64,000 bases of DNA from Paenibacillus durus (GTDB lineage: Bacteria > Bacillota > Bacilli > Paenibacillales > Paenibacillaceae): positions 3,410,001-3,474,000 of the forward strand of contig NZ_CP009288.1 in assembly GCF_000756615.1 (NCBI RefSeq), in the 5' to 3' direction. A model generated the notes under the pieces. It was not told where the DNA came from. It saw only the letters and a program-made list of their open reading frames with translations, and did no database searches. Shown here in pieces: positions 24,392 through 33,767 of this stretch (position 1 is its first letter; each line of letters starts with the position of its first letter). Made by a program: the position numbers and the translations under genes.

Positions 24392-25180
24392 TTAAGATCC
24401 CGCTCCCTTATATTTCCGCACTCCCCGGTTCCAGACGAACAAGCCAATGGACAGGAAGATTGCACCCATGACCGGCGTTAGCAGCGCCATCCGCGTCATC
24501 TCTTCACGCTGGAGGAACAGCCCCGCCGGATAGACACCGACAAAAGCGAACGGCAGAATCCAGGTCAACAGCACCTGAATCGCCCGGTTGTAAATCGTCA
24601 CCGGATAGCGGCCGTACGACTGAATGTTGTACATCAGCGGAATGATGCCTGTGGGTGCGTCCGAATAAAAAGACAGCGCCGTCAGAGTCGTATAAATCCC
24701 CGTGTAAATGGCCGTAGCGCTGATCGTCAGCAAGATTAACGCTGGAACCGTCCACCACTCAAAGGGCAGCCCCAGGTTGAAGCCGCTGACCGCCATAATA
24801 AGCAGCCCGATCAGCGAGCCGATTAGCGAGGGCGGGTCCACATTTTCCAGAAAAATCTGAAACAGATTGTGGGCGGGACGCGTCAAAATACGATCCATTT
24901 CCCCTTTGACGATATAGCGTTCGCTGAAATTCCACATATTCACGAAACAGGCGAACACGCCCCAAGGCACCATAAAGAAGCCGTAAACAAAGACCACCTC
25001 GTTCTGGCTCCAACCAGCAAGGGTGTTCGTATGCATAAAGATAACGAAAATAAATACCAGATTCGTTACCTGGAACAGAAGATCCGAGAGCACCTCTACC
25101 CAAAAATCCGCACGGTAGGTGAGCCGGGTCTTCATGTAGTTTTTCAAATATTCGGACAGCAGTCCCAAATGATACAACAC
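24392..25180 (-). CDS. ABC-2 family exporter permease (second)
   Basis: A 262-residue permease with six hydrophobic segments, of the Pfam ABC-2 (PF06182) type found with COG4586 ATPases. MKTRLTYRADFWVEVLSDLLF near the N-terminus and FPFAFVGVYPAG-like text near the end (LPFAFVGVYPAG) are family marks. The stop of the previous permease is 4 bases upstream of its start. The pair probably forms a heterodimeric channel; its cargo is unknown. Confidence 0.85.
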   Translation of the reverse strand: MLYHLGLLSEYLKNYMKTRLTYRADFWVEVLSDLLFQVTNLVFIFVIFMHTNTLAGWSQNEVVFVYGFFMVPWGVFACFVNMWNFSERYIVKGEMDRILTRPAHNLFQIFLENVDPPSLIGSLIGLLIMAVSGFNLGLPFEWWTVPALILLTISATAIYTGIYTTLTALSFYSDAPTGIIPLMYNIQSYGRYPVTIYNRAIQVLLTWILPFAFVGVYPAGLFLQREEMTRMALLTPVMGAIFLSIGLFVWNRGVRKYKGAGS

Positions 25181-25184
25181 TTCC

Positions 25185-26066
25185 TCAGCCTCCCTGCACG
25201 AACAGACGCTGCCTTGCCGCGCGGTATAACCAGAACAGCGGAATCAGCAGAATCGCAAACCAAATGATTTGAATGCCAAATACGTTCCAAATCCCCACGC
25301 CCTGCACCCGCCCGGTAAAGACAGAGCCCGGCAGATACGTAATCGCCTGAAACGGCAGCAGCTTCAGGATGGAGGACAGCCAGCCCGGAAACAGACTGAT
25401 CGGAATGATCAGGCCGGAGAACAGATCAACAACGACACGTTTCATCCGCATCAATCCCTCGTTATTCTCCACGAAAAAGGCCAGCAGCCCTGTAATGATG
25501 TTAATCTGCGAATTGATCAGGAAGCTGAAAAACAGCATGACCAAAAAGCCGGCCCACGCCGCCGGATCATGCGGAAGCTGCACCGGAAACAGCAGCATGG
25601 CAAGAGCCATGCCAGGGATCATAAACAGCAGGAAACGGAACATTCCTTCTCCGAAGCCCTGCATCATTTTGGCAAATACATAGTTATATGGCCTGATAAA
25701 CTGGATAGCGATGCTTCCGTCACGGATATCCGTCGCGATTTCCCTGTCGAGATTATTGAAGTAGAACGCTCTGGCCATCCATGATACAGCCACATAGGTT
25801 GTCATCTGCGCTGCCGTAAAGCCGCCCAATGACTCTCCCTGCCCGTATATCGCTTTCCAGGTGAAATAATTGACGCCGATATTGAGGGAGTAGATCAAGA
25901 TTCCGGTATAATAATTCAGCCGGTACGCCAGCATGGTCAAAAAGCGGATGCGGATGAAATCGAAATACGCCTCTAACAGCAATCTGCGCTGCACACGTTT
26001 AGACCCCTCGTCTCCCCTATATCCGCCTCCCGGTGAAGCCCCTGCAACGGATGTACGATTAGACAT
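25185..26066 (-). CDS. ABC-2 family exporter permease (first)
   Basis: A 293-residue permease. ATG at 26066 has AAGGAG upstream and overlaps the ATPase stop by 8 bases, so I reject the longer frame to 26219. Residues 1-35 are a basic, Gly/Ser-rich cytosolic tail that the companion permease lacks. Six hydrophobic segments follow, with the motif DREIATDIRDGSIAIQFIRPYNY before helix 3. It resembles COG4587/COG3694 partners. Substrate unknown. Confidence 0.85.
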   Translation of the reverse strand: MSNRTSVAGASPGGGYRGDEGSKRVQRRLLLEAYFDFIRIRFLTMLAYRLNYYTGILIYSLNIGVNYFTWKAIYGQGESLGGFTAAQMTTYVAVSWMARAFYFNNLDREIATDIRDGSIAIQFIRPYNYVFAKMMQGFGEGMFRFLLFMIPGMALAMLLFPVQLPHDPAAWAGFLVMLFFSFLINSQINIITGLLAFFVENNEGLMRMKRVVVDLFSGLIIPISLFPGWLSSILKLLPFQAITYLPGSVFTGRVQGVGIWNVFGIQIIWFAILLIPLFWLYRAARQRLFVQGG

Positions 26067-27111
26067 GTCCGGCTCCTTCCCGGGGTAGCGCCAGCATCGC
26101 CTCTTCCGTCTTATTCGCCGATCCGGACTGGTAAATACTGCGGACGATATCATCCGTGTTGGTCTCGATGATCTTAATATCGGTGATGTCGGCTTGACCG
26201 ACCACCCGCCCAAGCACATCCGACACGTTCAGTTCCAGCGGAATCCACACTGTGGCAGCCAGATTGTTCTCGGCTGTCCATTTTACGGGCATCCCTGATG
26301 TAAGCTGTTCCAGACGGTCAAGCTTCGTGGCGGTGCCGAACTGGAAGGCCACTTCACGGCCGGTGCCCCAGCGCTCCTTCAGTTCATCCAGCCCTCCATC
26401 GTAAATAATCCTTCCGTCATCCAGCATGATGACCCGCGAACAGAGCGCCTCAATGTCCTGCAAATCATGGGTTGTAAGCAGAATGGTCGTACCATGTTCA
26501 CGGTTCATATCCTTGAGAAATGACCGAATTTCCGACTTGACGACAATATCAAGACCAATCGTCGGCTCGTCGAGGAACACGATGGACGGATTATGCAGCA
26601 GGGCCGCTACCAGCTCGCAGCGCATCCGCTGCCCAAGACTAAGCTTGCGGACAGGACGGTTCAGCAGTTCCTGAAGCTCAAGTCTCTCTACAAGCTCGTC
26701 CAATCTTTTCTTATAATCGGCCTCGCCGACACGGTATACCTTGCGCAGCAGCTCGAACGACTCGATCACGCCAATATCCCACCAGAGCTGGCTGCGTTGG
26801 CCGAACACGACGCCGATATTCCGGACGAACTTCTCCCGCTCTTCATACGGCACATAGCCGCCGACAGTCAACCGCCCGGAAGTCGGGACGAGAATACCTG
26901 TCAGCATCTTGATGGTTGTTGATTTCCCCGCACCGTTCTCGCCGATATATCCGCAGATTTCACCCTCAGGGATTTGAAACGAGATATCTTTGACCGCAGT
27001 CACTTCACTGTATTCCCGCTTAAACAAATCAACGAAGGCCCCTTTGAGGCCTCCGCGGTTTTTTTGCACTTTAAAGGTTTTTCGTAAATCCTGCACATCG
27101 ATCGCTACCAT
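26059..27111 (-). CDS. ABC exporter ATPase (COG4586 type)
   Basis: A 350-residue ATPase with Walker A GENGAGKST, a Q-loop reading FGQRSQLWWDI, signature LSLGQRMRCEL and Walker B IVFLDEPTIGLD. The Q-loop and LSLGQRM motifs are typical of the COG4586 group. The 110-residue C-terminal extension is a regulatory or partner-binding domain. ATG at 27111 is preceded by GAGG. It is the first gene of the three-gene exporter operon, which has no linked regulator. Confidence 0.88.
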   Translation of the reverse strand: MVAIDVQDLRKTFKVQKNRGGLKGAFVDLFKREYSEVTAVKDISFQIPEGEICGYIGENGAGKSTTIKMLTGILVPTSGRLTVGGYVPYEEREKFVRNIGVVFGQRSQLWWDIGVIESFELLRKVYRVGEADYKKRLDELVERLELQELLNRPVRKLSLGQRMRCELVAALLHNPSIVFLDEPTIGLDIVVKSEIRSFLKDMNREHGTTILLTTHDLQDIEALCSRVIMLDDGRIIYDGGLDELKERWGTGREVAFQFGTATKLDRLEQLTSGMPVKWTAENNLAATVWIPLELNVSDVLGRVVGQADITDIKIIETNTDDIVRSIYQSGSANKTEEAMLALPREGAGHV

Positions 27112-27234
27112 AATATACCTCGCTAAACATTTAAGTTTATTCAAGTGCATTATAAAGGAACGGGCTAAAAAGCACCACCCTTTACTCCGTTCTCCTTGTT
27201 ACCTCGCCATAATTCCCGGCAGTATTTCCCCGTC

Positions 27235-27978
27235 CTATGCTCCGAGATGGCCGGAACGGGTTACTTTCGTACGCAAATACTTCTCATTGAAGACGGAGAC
27301 ATCGCCCCACAGCGGTACACGCTTCACAGCATTCATACCGGCGGCTTTCAGCGCCATCAGCTTCTTCGGATTGTTCGTGATCAGTGTGACCGGCTTGCTG
27401 CGAAGGCGCTGAAGCACACTGATGGCGTCCGCATAGCTTCTGGAATCATCCTCAAAACCCAGCTCCAGGTTCGCTTCCACGGTATCATAGCCTTCTTCCT
27501 GAAGAAGGTAAGCCATAGCCTTGCTGAACAGCCCGATGCCTCTTCCTTCATGATTGGCCAGATAAAATAGAGCGCCGGAGCCGTTCTCCACGATCATCTT
27601 CATCGATTGGTGAAGCTGGAAGCCGCAATCGCAGCGCTTGCTGCCAAAAATATCCCCCGTATGGCAGATGCTATGCATCCGAATCAGCGCCGTGTCGGCA
27701 TTTTCAAAATCCCCGTACACCAAGACGCTGGACTGCTGGCTGTCGGCAAGCTTCATCCCGACCAGGCGGCCGATCAGCTTCTCCGTCATCTCTTCCCCCA
27801 TGATCTCGTTCCGTTCTTCATCCGTAACATGGAGCCAACTGTACCACTTAAACGTAACGGTCTCCCCATTTAAATTTACCGGCAGCGTGATCGGCCCAAC
27901 CAGAATATTGGCGGAGTCGCTCCGTTCAATGGTTTGAATTTTATTTTTCAGTATGGAAACAACTTCGGGCTTGATCAT
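27235..27978 (-). CDS. GTP cyclohydrolase II-type protein, stand-alone
   Basis: A 247-residue GTP cyclohydrolase II (RibA fold), lacking the RibB half that Bacillus fuses to it. Zinc cysteines are visible in ICHTGDIFGSKRCDCGFQL, the catalytic loop in HEGRGIGL and a terminal TNNPKK. The canonical HSECLTGD reads HSICHTGD here, a small divergence in the zinc loop. ATG at 27978 follows AAGGAAGG. It is divergent from an HxlR regulator, so it may feed flavin or another GTP-derived product under redox control rather than the main riboflavin operon. Confidence 0.85.
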   Translation of the reverse strand: MIKPEVVSILKNKIQTIERSDSANILVGPITLPVNLNGETVTFKWYSWLHVTDEERNEIMGEEMTEKLIGRLVGMKLADSQQSSVLVYGDFENADTALIRMHSICHTGDIFGSKRCDCGFQLHQSMKMIVENGSGALFYLANHEGRGIGLFSKAMAYLLQEEGYDTVEANLELGFEDDSRSYADAISVLQRLRSKPVTLITNNPKKLMALKAAGMNAVKRVPLWGDVSVFNEKYLRTKVTRSGHLGA

Positions 27979-28056
27979 GAGCGCACCTTCCTTAATATCG
28001 TATTTCATCCCCATCGCCGCTCACAGTAGAGTAGTCGGGTTAATAAACGTTAAGTA

Positions 28057-28069
28057 ACTATTTGTAAGT
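28057..28069. promoter_or_regulatory. HxlR operator, site 1
   Basis: ACTATTTGTAAGT, an ACT/AGT dyad nearly identical to site 2. It lies directly downstream of the probable -10 of the GTP cyclohydrolase gene, where binding would repress it. Confidence 0.55.
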
Positions 28070-28129
28070 AAGTTTATCATTGTAATATATATTCGTCAAG
28101 TTATAATATATAATTAAATATTTATAATT

Positions 28130-28142
28130 ACTTATTGTAAGT
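28130..28142. promoter_or_regulatory. HxlR operator, site 2
   Basis: ACTTATTGTAAGT, with perfect ACTT/AAGT arms, ends 6 bases before the hxlR -10 box TATAAT (28149-28154). DUF24 regulators such as YodB use TACT-N-AGTA sites of this kind. Confidence 0.6.
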
Positions 28143-28172
28143 TTATGTTATAATGAATGTGAGGTGATGCAA

Positions 28173-28499
28173 TTGAAGGATTTCGTTATGTGTCCCCGCT
28201 TTGAAAAAGCGGTCGATCTATTGAGCAAGCGTTGGGTCGCACTGATCGTATTTGTGTTGATCTCCGGTCCGCGCCGGTTTGGTGAAATTGAAAGCTGCCT
28301 ATCCAATCTCAGCGGAAAGGTGCTCTCCGACCGGCTGAAGGAAATGGAGAACGAGGGCATTATCCAAAGGACGGTATACCCCGACATTCCGGTACGGATC
28401 GAGTATTCGCTGACTGCGAAAGGTGCGGCGTTGGCTCCTATTTTAAAAGAGATTGGCAGTTGGTCCACGGAATGGATCGAAATTGGGTCCACCATGTGA
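28173..28499 (+). CDS. HxlR-family regulator divergent from the GTP cyclohydrolase gene
   Basis: A 108-residue regulator beginning MKDFVMCPRFEKAVDLLSKRW at TTG (28173), with GAGGTG 6 bases upstream. The Cys at residue 6 is the conserved DUF24 redox-sensing position. The wing reads IPVRIEYSLTAKG. The TATAAT box at 28149 puts the transcript start about 12 bases before the start codon. Two operator-like dyads in the shared intergenic region fit control of itself and of the divergent gene. Confidence 0.85.
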   Translation: MKDFVMCPRFEKAVDLLSKRWVALIVFVLISGPRRFGEIESCLSNLSGKVLSDRLKEMENEGIIQRTVYPDIPVRIEYSLTAKGAALAPILKEIGSWSTEWIEIGSTM

Positions 28500-28514
28500 T
28501 CGGCCGGAACTTCT

Positions 28515-28561
28515 AAGCGCTTTATCCGTTCCCTTTCGGGGAAATGAATAAGGCGCTTTTT
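28515..28561 (+). terminator. Terminator after hxlR
   Basis: AAGCGC-TTAT pairs with ATAA-GGCGCTT around a long inner stem, followed by TTTTTC. Confidence 0.8.
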
Positions 28562-28785
28562 CATGCAAAATCATTCCATCTACGCAAAAATACAGCCCTT
28601 TCTCGCTCGAAAGGACTGTCGAAGTATTCGGATTAATGACATGTATATGGTAGAAATATACATAACTATGACATATTATAGAATAATTTCATGAGATATT
28701 ACTGCCATACCGTTGAAATGGTAAGAAAAATATAGTAATTTAAAAGAGTCAATGACACCAATTTAATAGAGAGGCGGAATGATTA

Positions 28786-28998
28786 ATGGAAAGCATGTGT
28801 ATGGAAATGATGATGTGTATGTGTATGGAAGACATGATGGCTAAGATGAACAGCATGAAAATGTGCATGGAAAAAATGTCCGAAATGAATATGGAGTCCA
28901 TGAACATGGATATGATGATGAAGAAAATGCAAGACTGCGATGAAATGATGACAATGTGCATGACGATGATGCGTGAATGCATGCCAATGTCTAAGTAA
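28786..28998 (+). CDS. Met/Cys-rich 70-residue protein, putative copper-binding
   Basis: A 70-residue protein of which 31 residues are Met and 7 are Cys; the rest is mainly Glu, Asp, Lys, Asn and Ser. Met-X-Met and Met-X-X-Met patterns run over the whole length (MCMCMEDMM, MTMCMTMM). ATG at 28786 follows GAGAGGCGG, and a terminator follows the stop, so this is a real transcription unit. Thioether and thiol clusters of this density bind Cu(I) in the cytosol or envelope (known for Met-rich motifs); no signal peptide or membrane segment is visible. Function is inference. Confidence 0.75.
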   Translation: MESMCMEMMMCMCMEDMMAKMNSMKMCMEKMSEMNMESMNMDMMMKKMQDCDEMMTMCMTMMRECMPMSK

Positions 28999-29022
28999 TT
29001 TTTCAAAATTGAATCCGGTCTT

Positions 29023-29052
29023 GGCAGAGCAGACAACTGCATGCCTTTTTTT
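29023..29052 (+). terminator. Terminator after the Met/Cys-rich gene
   Basis: GGCAGAGCAG...CTGCATGCC followed by TTTTTTT, 25 bases after the stop. Confidence 0.75.
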
Positions 29053-29079
29053 ATGCCCTTTTCAGGCTTTATCTATGGT

Positions 29080-29397
29080 TTAGTGACGCAAATGGATGTA
29101 TTTGTCCTGAAGTTCTTTTGCCAATGAGATTCTCTCCAGCTTAAGCTCCCAGACCCGCTCTCTCCAGGCTCTCGCCTGATTATCGTCCCCGCCGGTACGC
29201 AGCTTGTCGAACAATTCCAGCAAATTCGCGTTAATATGGTCAAAACGGAGCCACATTTCTCTAACCTTCTGTTCACGGATTTCCGCTTCTGTCATGTTCT
29301 TGAAATTCTTCAAGGAAGTAAGCAGATCGGCCTGCCACTGGGCATCGCCTAATTGCTTAGCATAATTATACAGGTCCAGATAATCATCGACAGACAT
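29080..29397 (-). CDS. Small helical protein of unknown function
   Basis: A 105-residue soluble, strongly helical protein: MSVDDYLDLYNYAKQLGD, then VREMWLRFDHINANLLELFD and RAWRERVWELKLERI. It has no cysteine or membrane segment. ATG at 29397 follows GAGGAGAGA. It is a single gene on the minus strand. Not recognised; coiled-coil or helical-bundle structure is the only safe statement. Confidence 0.65.
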   Translation of the reverse strand: MSVDDYLDLYNYAKQLGDAQWQADLLTSLKNFKNMTEAEIREQKVREMWLRFDHINANLLELFDKLRTGGDDNQARAWRERVWELKLERISLAKELQDKYIHLRH

Positions 29398-29470
29398 TTC
29401 TATCTCTCCTCGCTTTCTTTATACCAAGTATTATACTCGGTATTATAGAAATTGCAATACTTTTCTGATA

Positions 29471-29502
29471 AAAAGATAAACCGCCCTCTCGGAGAGGACG
29501 GC
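29471..29502 (-). terminator. Terminator closing the two-transporter operon
   Basis: CCGTCCTC and GAGGGCGG pair, followed on the minus strand by TTTATCTTTTT. It lies 40 bases past the last permease gene. Confidence 0.75.
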
Positions 29503-29545
29503 ACGGGCGTTCAACTTCATCTTCATCTTTTTAACATAAAAAAAT

Positions 29546-31987
29546 CTAATCAATCGCCCTCAAGTTATCTATACTTGACATCCGATTCACTTTTCTTAAA
29601 GGCAACGAAGTAGAGACTAAACAAATGACAATGGCGCCAATAAAGGACCAAACAATTTCAACAAACGGAAACCGCCAAGAAGCCAAATCGCCATTTATTG
29701 AGTGTAAGAAGTATGAGATTCCACTCCCTGCGACTACTCCAATTAATGCCGCCACCAATCCATATAGCAATCCTTCCCATATAATCATACTGAACAATTG
29801 CCTTTTCTCCATTCCAATCGCCTGCATGGTTCCAAACTCTACCGTACGGGTATGAATATTTGTGTAATTTGTATTAAAGATGTTTAACGCTCCGATGAGT
29901 CCGACAAAACCGATAAATTCCCAGGCAAGGATATTCATTTGACGTTTGGTGTTTGCAACCTGAGCCTGAGCCTCTTCATGAGAAACCAATGTGGAGGATG
30001 GGACTTTATCTTTGATCGCACCAAGTGCGGTCTCGATCGAATGACGATCTGCTTGAGGATCGACAAAAAGTTGAACCGCTTGAACGTCGGATCGGCCATA
30101 GAGCTCCTGGTAAACAGCCGAAGGCATGATAACATCATAGCCTAACCTGTCATAGGTTCTCTGGTAGGCATGCCCACCTGCCACTCCAACTACCGTCATT
30201 TCTTTTCCATGTACGGTTATTTTATCGCCCACTTTAAGGTGCGGAAGTTGAACCCCTTCAACGCTCATAGGATTAATTGCGATGACCCCTGTTCCCTGTT
30301 TTAAAGCTGCTTCATCAATAGAGCCTTGCAGCATGAATTCCTTTAATTTACTTAGCATCGACGGATTATAACCAAATACTTCATTCGTCGATAATACCGG
30401 TGCCCCTTTTATTTGCACATCGTCTTTTTCGGCATGCTGATACTGAGCTGTTCGCACCTCCCTGATCCCCGAAAGAGATTCAATGGACGTTACATTCTGT
30501 TCGGAGAATCCTGCCTGTTTATTATTCTGATTAACAAACAGGTCGTAATCTCCCTCAAGCAGCTGATCGGCCTTAGCAGTACCGCTTAGCGACATGGAAA
30601 AAGAATGGATGGATACAAAAACGACAATTCCCATAAATAAAGATAACATAGTGGTAAAGGTCCGGCCCGGATTTCGCTTAAGATTCAGCCGTGCCATATA
30701 GCTGACGAAATGGCGAATTCGTGCAACATTATGGGCAGTTCTCTTGCGGCGAACAGGAATTGAAACGGCGGCACGACCGGTTATGGCTACCGTAGGCGAC
30801 ACACGGGAAGCCTTGCGTGACGGAACGAGTACGGAGAGCAATGTGGCTGCCAGACTGACACAGCCTGCTAATACAAACGGCCAATAGGAAAGGGAATGAT
30901 AGCTTCTTATTACCTCTTGAGCTTCTTTGGTGGAGGAAACCCCCAGCATATCCGGATTAAACAAACCGGCAATCATTTGCGATAGCCACTCGGCAAACCC
31001 GGCGCCTGCAAGCATTCCGAGTGGAATAGCAATAATACACAGAAGAAAAGCTTCTCCGAGTACAAGGGAACGAATTTGCCTCGGCTCGGCTCCAATCGCC
31101 CGCAGCATGCCAAACTGAGGAATTCGGCGTAACATCGAAATATGAAATACATTATAGATCACAAGACATGCGGCGAGCAGCACTAATCCGCCCGTCAATA
31201 CCCAGCCAAGGCTGGAATCGCGGATCGAACTGCCTTTATAGCCTTGCGCAGCCATCAACATGTCATTGTAAAGAATTTGGTTCTTACTAATTTCATACTT
31301 TCGGGCAATGTCCGAAATGACTTGTTCGGGATTATGACCATCGGCAACTCTGATAAATATGGAATATTTTTGATAGTCTACCGGCAACAATTTCACTGCC
31401 GCATCCGGGCTAGCGAGTCCTAAACCAATATTAGTTGCATTTGTGCCTATAGAATTCTTCAAAATTCCCGAGAGTTTAAATGTTAATGTCTGTCTCAACT
31501 CATGGCCAGCGGAACCATTGATGGAGCTGATATCTAGCGTTATCTTCTGCCCAATCTCTCCGGTAATTCCCATCTGCTTAAGAACGGCCTGCTCAAGCGC
31601 AATTTCATTCTCTTTTGTCGGGAACTTCCCTTCAAGCAGCTGCACATTTTGCATACTACGAACTTCGGAATCAAAACCTTCAATGGTTACATTTATTCCC
31701 CCGCCAGGAAGCGTGAATGCTCCTAAAGTAAGACTTAAACCAGCATCGTTGACTAGTGGCTCATGTCGTATTTGTTCTGCGGTCGAACGATCCAGATTGT
31801 AAATGACGGCATGATGGTGTCCTCCTACTTCTTCAGCTTGGTGAATCATGGCATCCTTCATGAGGGAATAGGACAAGCCCAGCGCTGTAAGAAGCGTGGT
31901 TGCCAGAATAATGCTTATACCCGCCAGAATAGCCATCATCTTTTGCCGGGACAAGCTTTTCGTAACAAATTGCAGGTAAGAGTTCAT
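29546..31987 (-). CDS. MacB/FtsX-type ABC permease (duplicated), B copy
   Basis: An 813-residue permease built of two FtsX units. Helix 1 is at residues about 17-38, followed by a 220-residue extracytoplasmic domain, three helices (265-390), a fifth helix near 440, a second extracytoplasmic domain and three terminal helices, 8 in total. That topology is LolE/YknZ-like rather than BceB-like. The gene overlaps its ATPase by 4 bases. With the two-component system upstream it probably senses or removes an envelope-active compound. Confidence 0.85.
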   Translation of the reverse strand: MNSYLQFVTKSLSRQKMMAILAGISIILATTLLTALGLSYSLMKDAMIHQAEEVGGHHHAVIYNLDRSTAEQIRHEPLVNDAGLSLTLGAFTLPGGGINVTIEGFDSEVRSMQNVQLLEGKFPTKENEIALEQAVLKQMGITGEIGQKITLDISSINGSAGHELRQTLTFKLSGILKNSIGTNATNIGLGLASPDAAVKLLPVDYQKYSIFIRVADGHNPEQVISDIARKYEISKNQILYNDMLMAAQGYKGSSIRDSSLGWVLTGGLVLLAACLVIYNVFHISMLRRIPQFGMLRAIGAEPRQIRSLVLGEAFLLCIIAIPLGMLAGAGFAEWLSQMIAGLFNPDMLGVSSTKEAQEVIRSYHSLSYWPFVLAGCVSLAATLLSVLVPSRKASRVSPTVAITGRAAVSIPVRRKRTAHNVARIRHFVSYMARLNLKRNPGRTFTTMLSLFMGIVVFVSIHSFSMSLSGTAKADQLLEGDYDLFVNQNNKQAGFSEQNVTSIESLSGIREVRTAQYQHAEKDDVQIKGAPVLSTNEVFGYNPSMLSKLKEFMLQGSIDEAALKQGTGVIAINPMSVEGVQLPHLKVGDKITVHGKEMTVVGVAGGHAYQRTYDRLGYDVIMPSAVYQELYGRSDVQAVQLFVDPQADRHSIETALGAIKDKVPSSTLVSHEEAQAQVANTKRQMNILAWEFIGFVGLIGALNIFNTNYTNIHTRTVEFGTMQAIGMEKRQLFSMIIWEGLLYGLVAALIGVVAGSGISYFLHSINGDLASWRFPFVEIVWSFIGAIVICLVSTSLPLRKVNRMSSIDNLRAID

Positions 31988-32661
31988 TGTCTTGCCCCTT
32001 CCATAATGCGGCCGTCCACTATATTTAATACAGAGGAAGCGCGCTCAGCTACCTTGGGGTCATGTGTGATTACGATTAGCGTCTTGCCGAATTCCCGTAC
32101 CGATTCAATCAATAGATCAAGTACTTCTTCTCCGATACGGGTATCCAGATTACCTGTCGGTTCATCCGCAAAGACAATCTTCGGTTTCCCGGAAAGCGCA
32201 CGGGCAATTGCAACCCGCTGCTGCTGCCCCCCTGATAACTGCCCCGGCAGGTGGTGCAATCGTTCTTCGATGCCCAATTTACGCGAAAGCTCACGCAGAT
32301 ATGTCAAATCCGGCTTTTTCCCATCCAGCAACAAGGGCATAGTAATATTCTCTTCGGCTGTTAAGATCGGAATCAAATTAAACGACTGAAAGATAAATCC
32401 AAAATTTCTTCTGCGAAAAATCGACCGTTCCCTCTCATTCATTGCATATAAATCTTGTCCCTCAATAGTTACCTTGCCGGAACTCGGAGTATCCAAGCCC
32501 CCAAGCAATTGTAAAAGCGTGCTTTTCCCGCTCCCGCTCGGTCCCACAATAGCTAAAAATTCATTCTCGTTAATCGTAAGATCAAGCGGATATAGAGCCT
32601 GCACCGTCGTTTCATCCTGACCATATTTCTTGGCCAACTGTTTCGTTTCGATTAATGGCAT
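31984..32661 (-). CDS. MacB-type ABC ATPase, B copy
   Basis: A 225-residue LolD/MacB-family ATPase with Walker A GPSGSGKST, signature LSGGQQQRVA and Walker B IVFADEPTGNLD. The GGLDTPSSG and EENITMPLLL segments are family marks. ATG at 32661 follows AAGGAG. It follows the histidine kinase by 50 bases and belongs with the permease that overlaps its end. Confidence 0.9.
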   Translation of the reverse strand: MPLIETKQLAKKYGQDETTVQALYPLDLTINENEFLAIVGPSGSGKSTLLQLLGGLDTPSSGKVTIEGQDLYAMNERERSIFRRRNFGFIFQSFNLIPILTAEENITMPLLLDGKKPDLTYLRELSRKLGIEERLHHLPGQLSGGQQQRVAIARALSGKPKIVFADEPTGNLDTRIGEEVLDLLIESVREFGKTLIVITHDPKVAERASSVLNIVDGRIMEGARQ

Positions 32662-32711
32662 CTCAATACACTCCTTGTTACTATATAGAGATAATAAGAC
32701 CGAACTTTTTA

Positions 32712-33767
32712 TTACAGGAAATCATCTTTTCCCGTAGATGCCCGACCCAGCGGGAGGAACAGCGAGAATGTGCTGCCGCTGCCGGGCTCGGATGCCGTCT
32801 TGATGTATCCGCCCTGCTCGGTGATTATTTTGCGGGTCAGATACAGTCCGAGACCAATGCCTTCCGCATCCCGTACATTCGACCCGCGGTAGAATCGTCT
32901 AAATATGGCATTCAGTTCTTCGCCCGGAATTCCCTGTCCGTTATCCGCGATATCGATTCTGGCAAACAGATCATAGGCTATGAGTGTGATGATGATGTTC
33001 CCGCCCGGCTCCGTGTATTTTACAGCATTATCGATCACGTTATAGATGGCTTCTGCCGTCCATTTGGCGTCATGGCAAAGCGAAATTCCCTGTCCGCCTT
33101 TCCACTCGATGGTTACGTTCTTCATCTCCGCCGCCGGGAACGCCTGCTTGATTGCGGCAAGCACCGTATTACCCAGATCTTTCGCTTCTGTCTTGATAGA
33201 AATAATCCCGGATTCCAGTCTCGACAATTTGATCAGGTTGTCCATCAGCCATGCCAGCTTATCGATTTGGCTCTTTAATCGCTTGCCGAACTCCAGACGC
33301 TTATCCGGGGGCAATCCGGCGTCATCAAGAAGACTGCTGTACATCGCCAGGTTGGCGAGAGGCGTCTTAAGCTGGTGCGAGAGGTCTGAGATTAACGATT
33401 TAATCTCTCTATTTTCTTTCAAATATCGTTCTTTTTGGACGGACAAGATTCCGGTTAGTTGAATCACTTGGGTTTGCAGCTTGGACAGCAGCGTATCTTC
33501 GGTCACCGAAAATATCTGTTTATCCCGGCTGTAAATAAGACTCTGGATCATTTCAGAGAGCTGCGTAAGAACGGTTTCCATTTCCCTTCGCACAGAGAAC
33601 ATGAACCCCGCGCATATCGCGCCGGCGCAAGCAATATAGACGAAACCGCCGATCAAGACCGGAGGCTCTGGACGGAAGTATAACATCAGCATGACGAACA
33701 GGACGGACACGAATCCCAATATAACCGCCCACCTTAACAAAAAGATTCGGAACGAATTCTTGTTCAT
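32712..33767 (-). CDS. Sensor histidine kinase, intramembrane-sensing type
   Basis: A 351-residue kinase with two N-terminal helices (residues about 10-30 and 37-58) joined by only a few residues, so it has no real extracellular sensor domain. The phosphorylated His is in HQLKTPLANLAMYSSLL, the N box in NVIDNAVKYTEPGG, and G boxes in DNGQGIPGEE and GIGLGLYLTR. Kinases with such short loops (BceS type) usually take their signal from a partner ABC transporter. It overlaps the response regulator gene by 4 bases. Confidence 0.88.
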   Translation of the reverse strand: MNKNSFRIFLLRWAVILGFVSVLFVMLMLYFRPEPPVLIGGFVYIACAGAICAGFMFSVRREMETVLTQLSEMIQSLIYSRDKQIFSVTEDTLLSKLQTQVIQLTGILSVQKERYLKENREIKSLISDLSHQLKTPLANLAMYSSLLDDAGLPPDKRLEFGKRLKSQIDKLAWLMDNLIKLSRLESGIISIKTEAKDLGNTVLAAIKQAFPAAEMKNVTIEWKGGQGISLCHDAKWTAEAIYNVIDNAVKYTEPGGNIIITLIAYDLFARIDIADNGQGIPGEELNAIFRRFYRGSNVRDAEGIGLGLYLTRKIITEQGGYIKTASEPGSGSTFSLFLPLGRASTGKDDFL

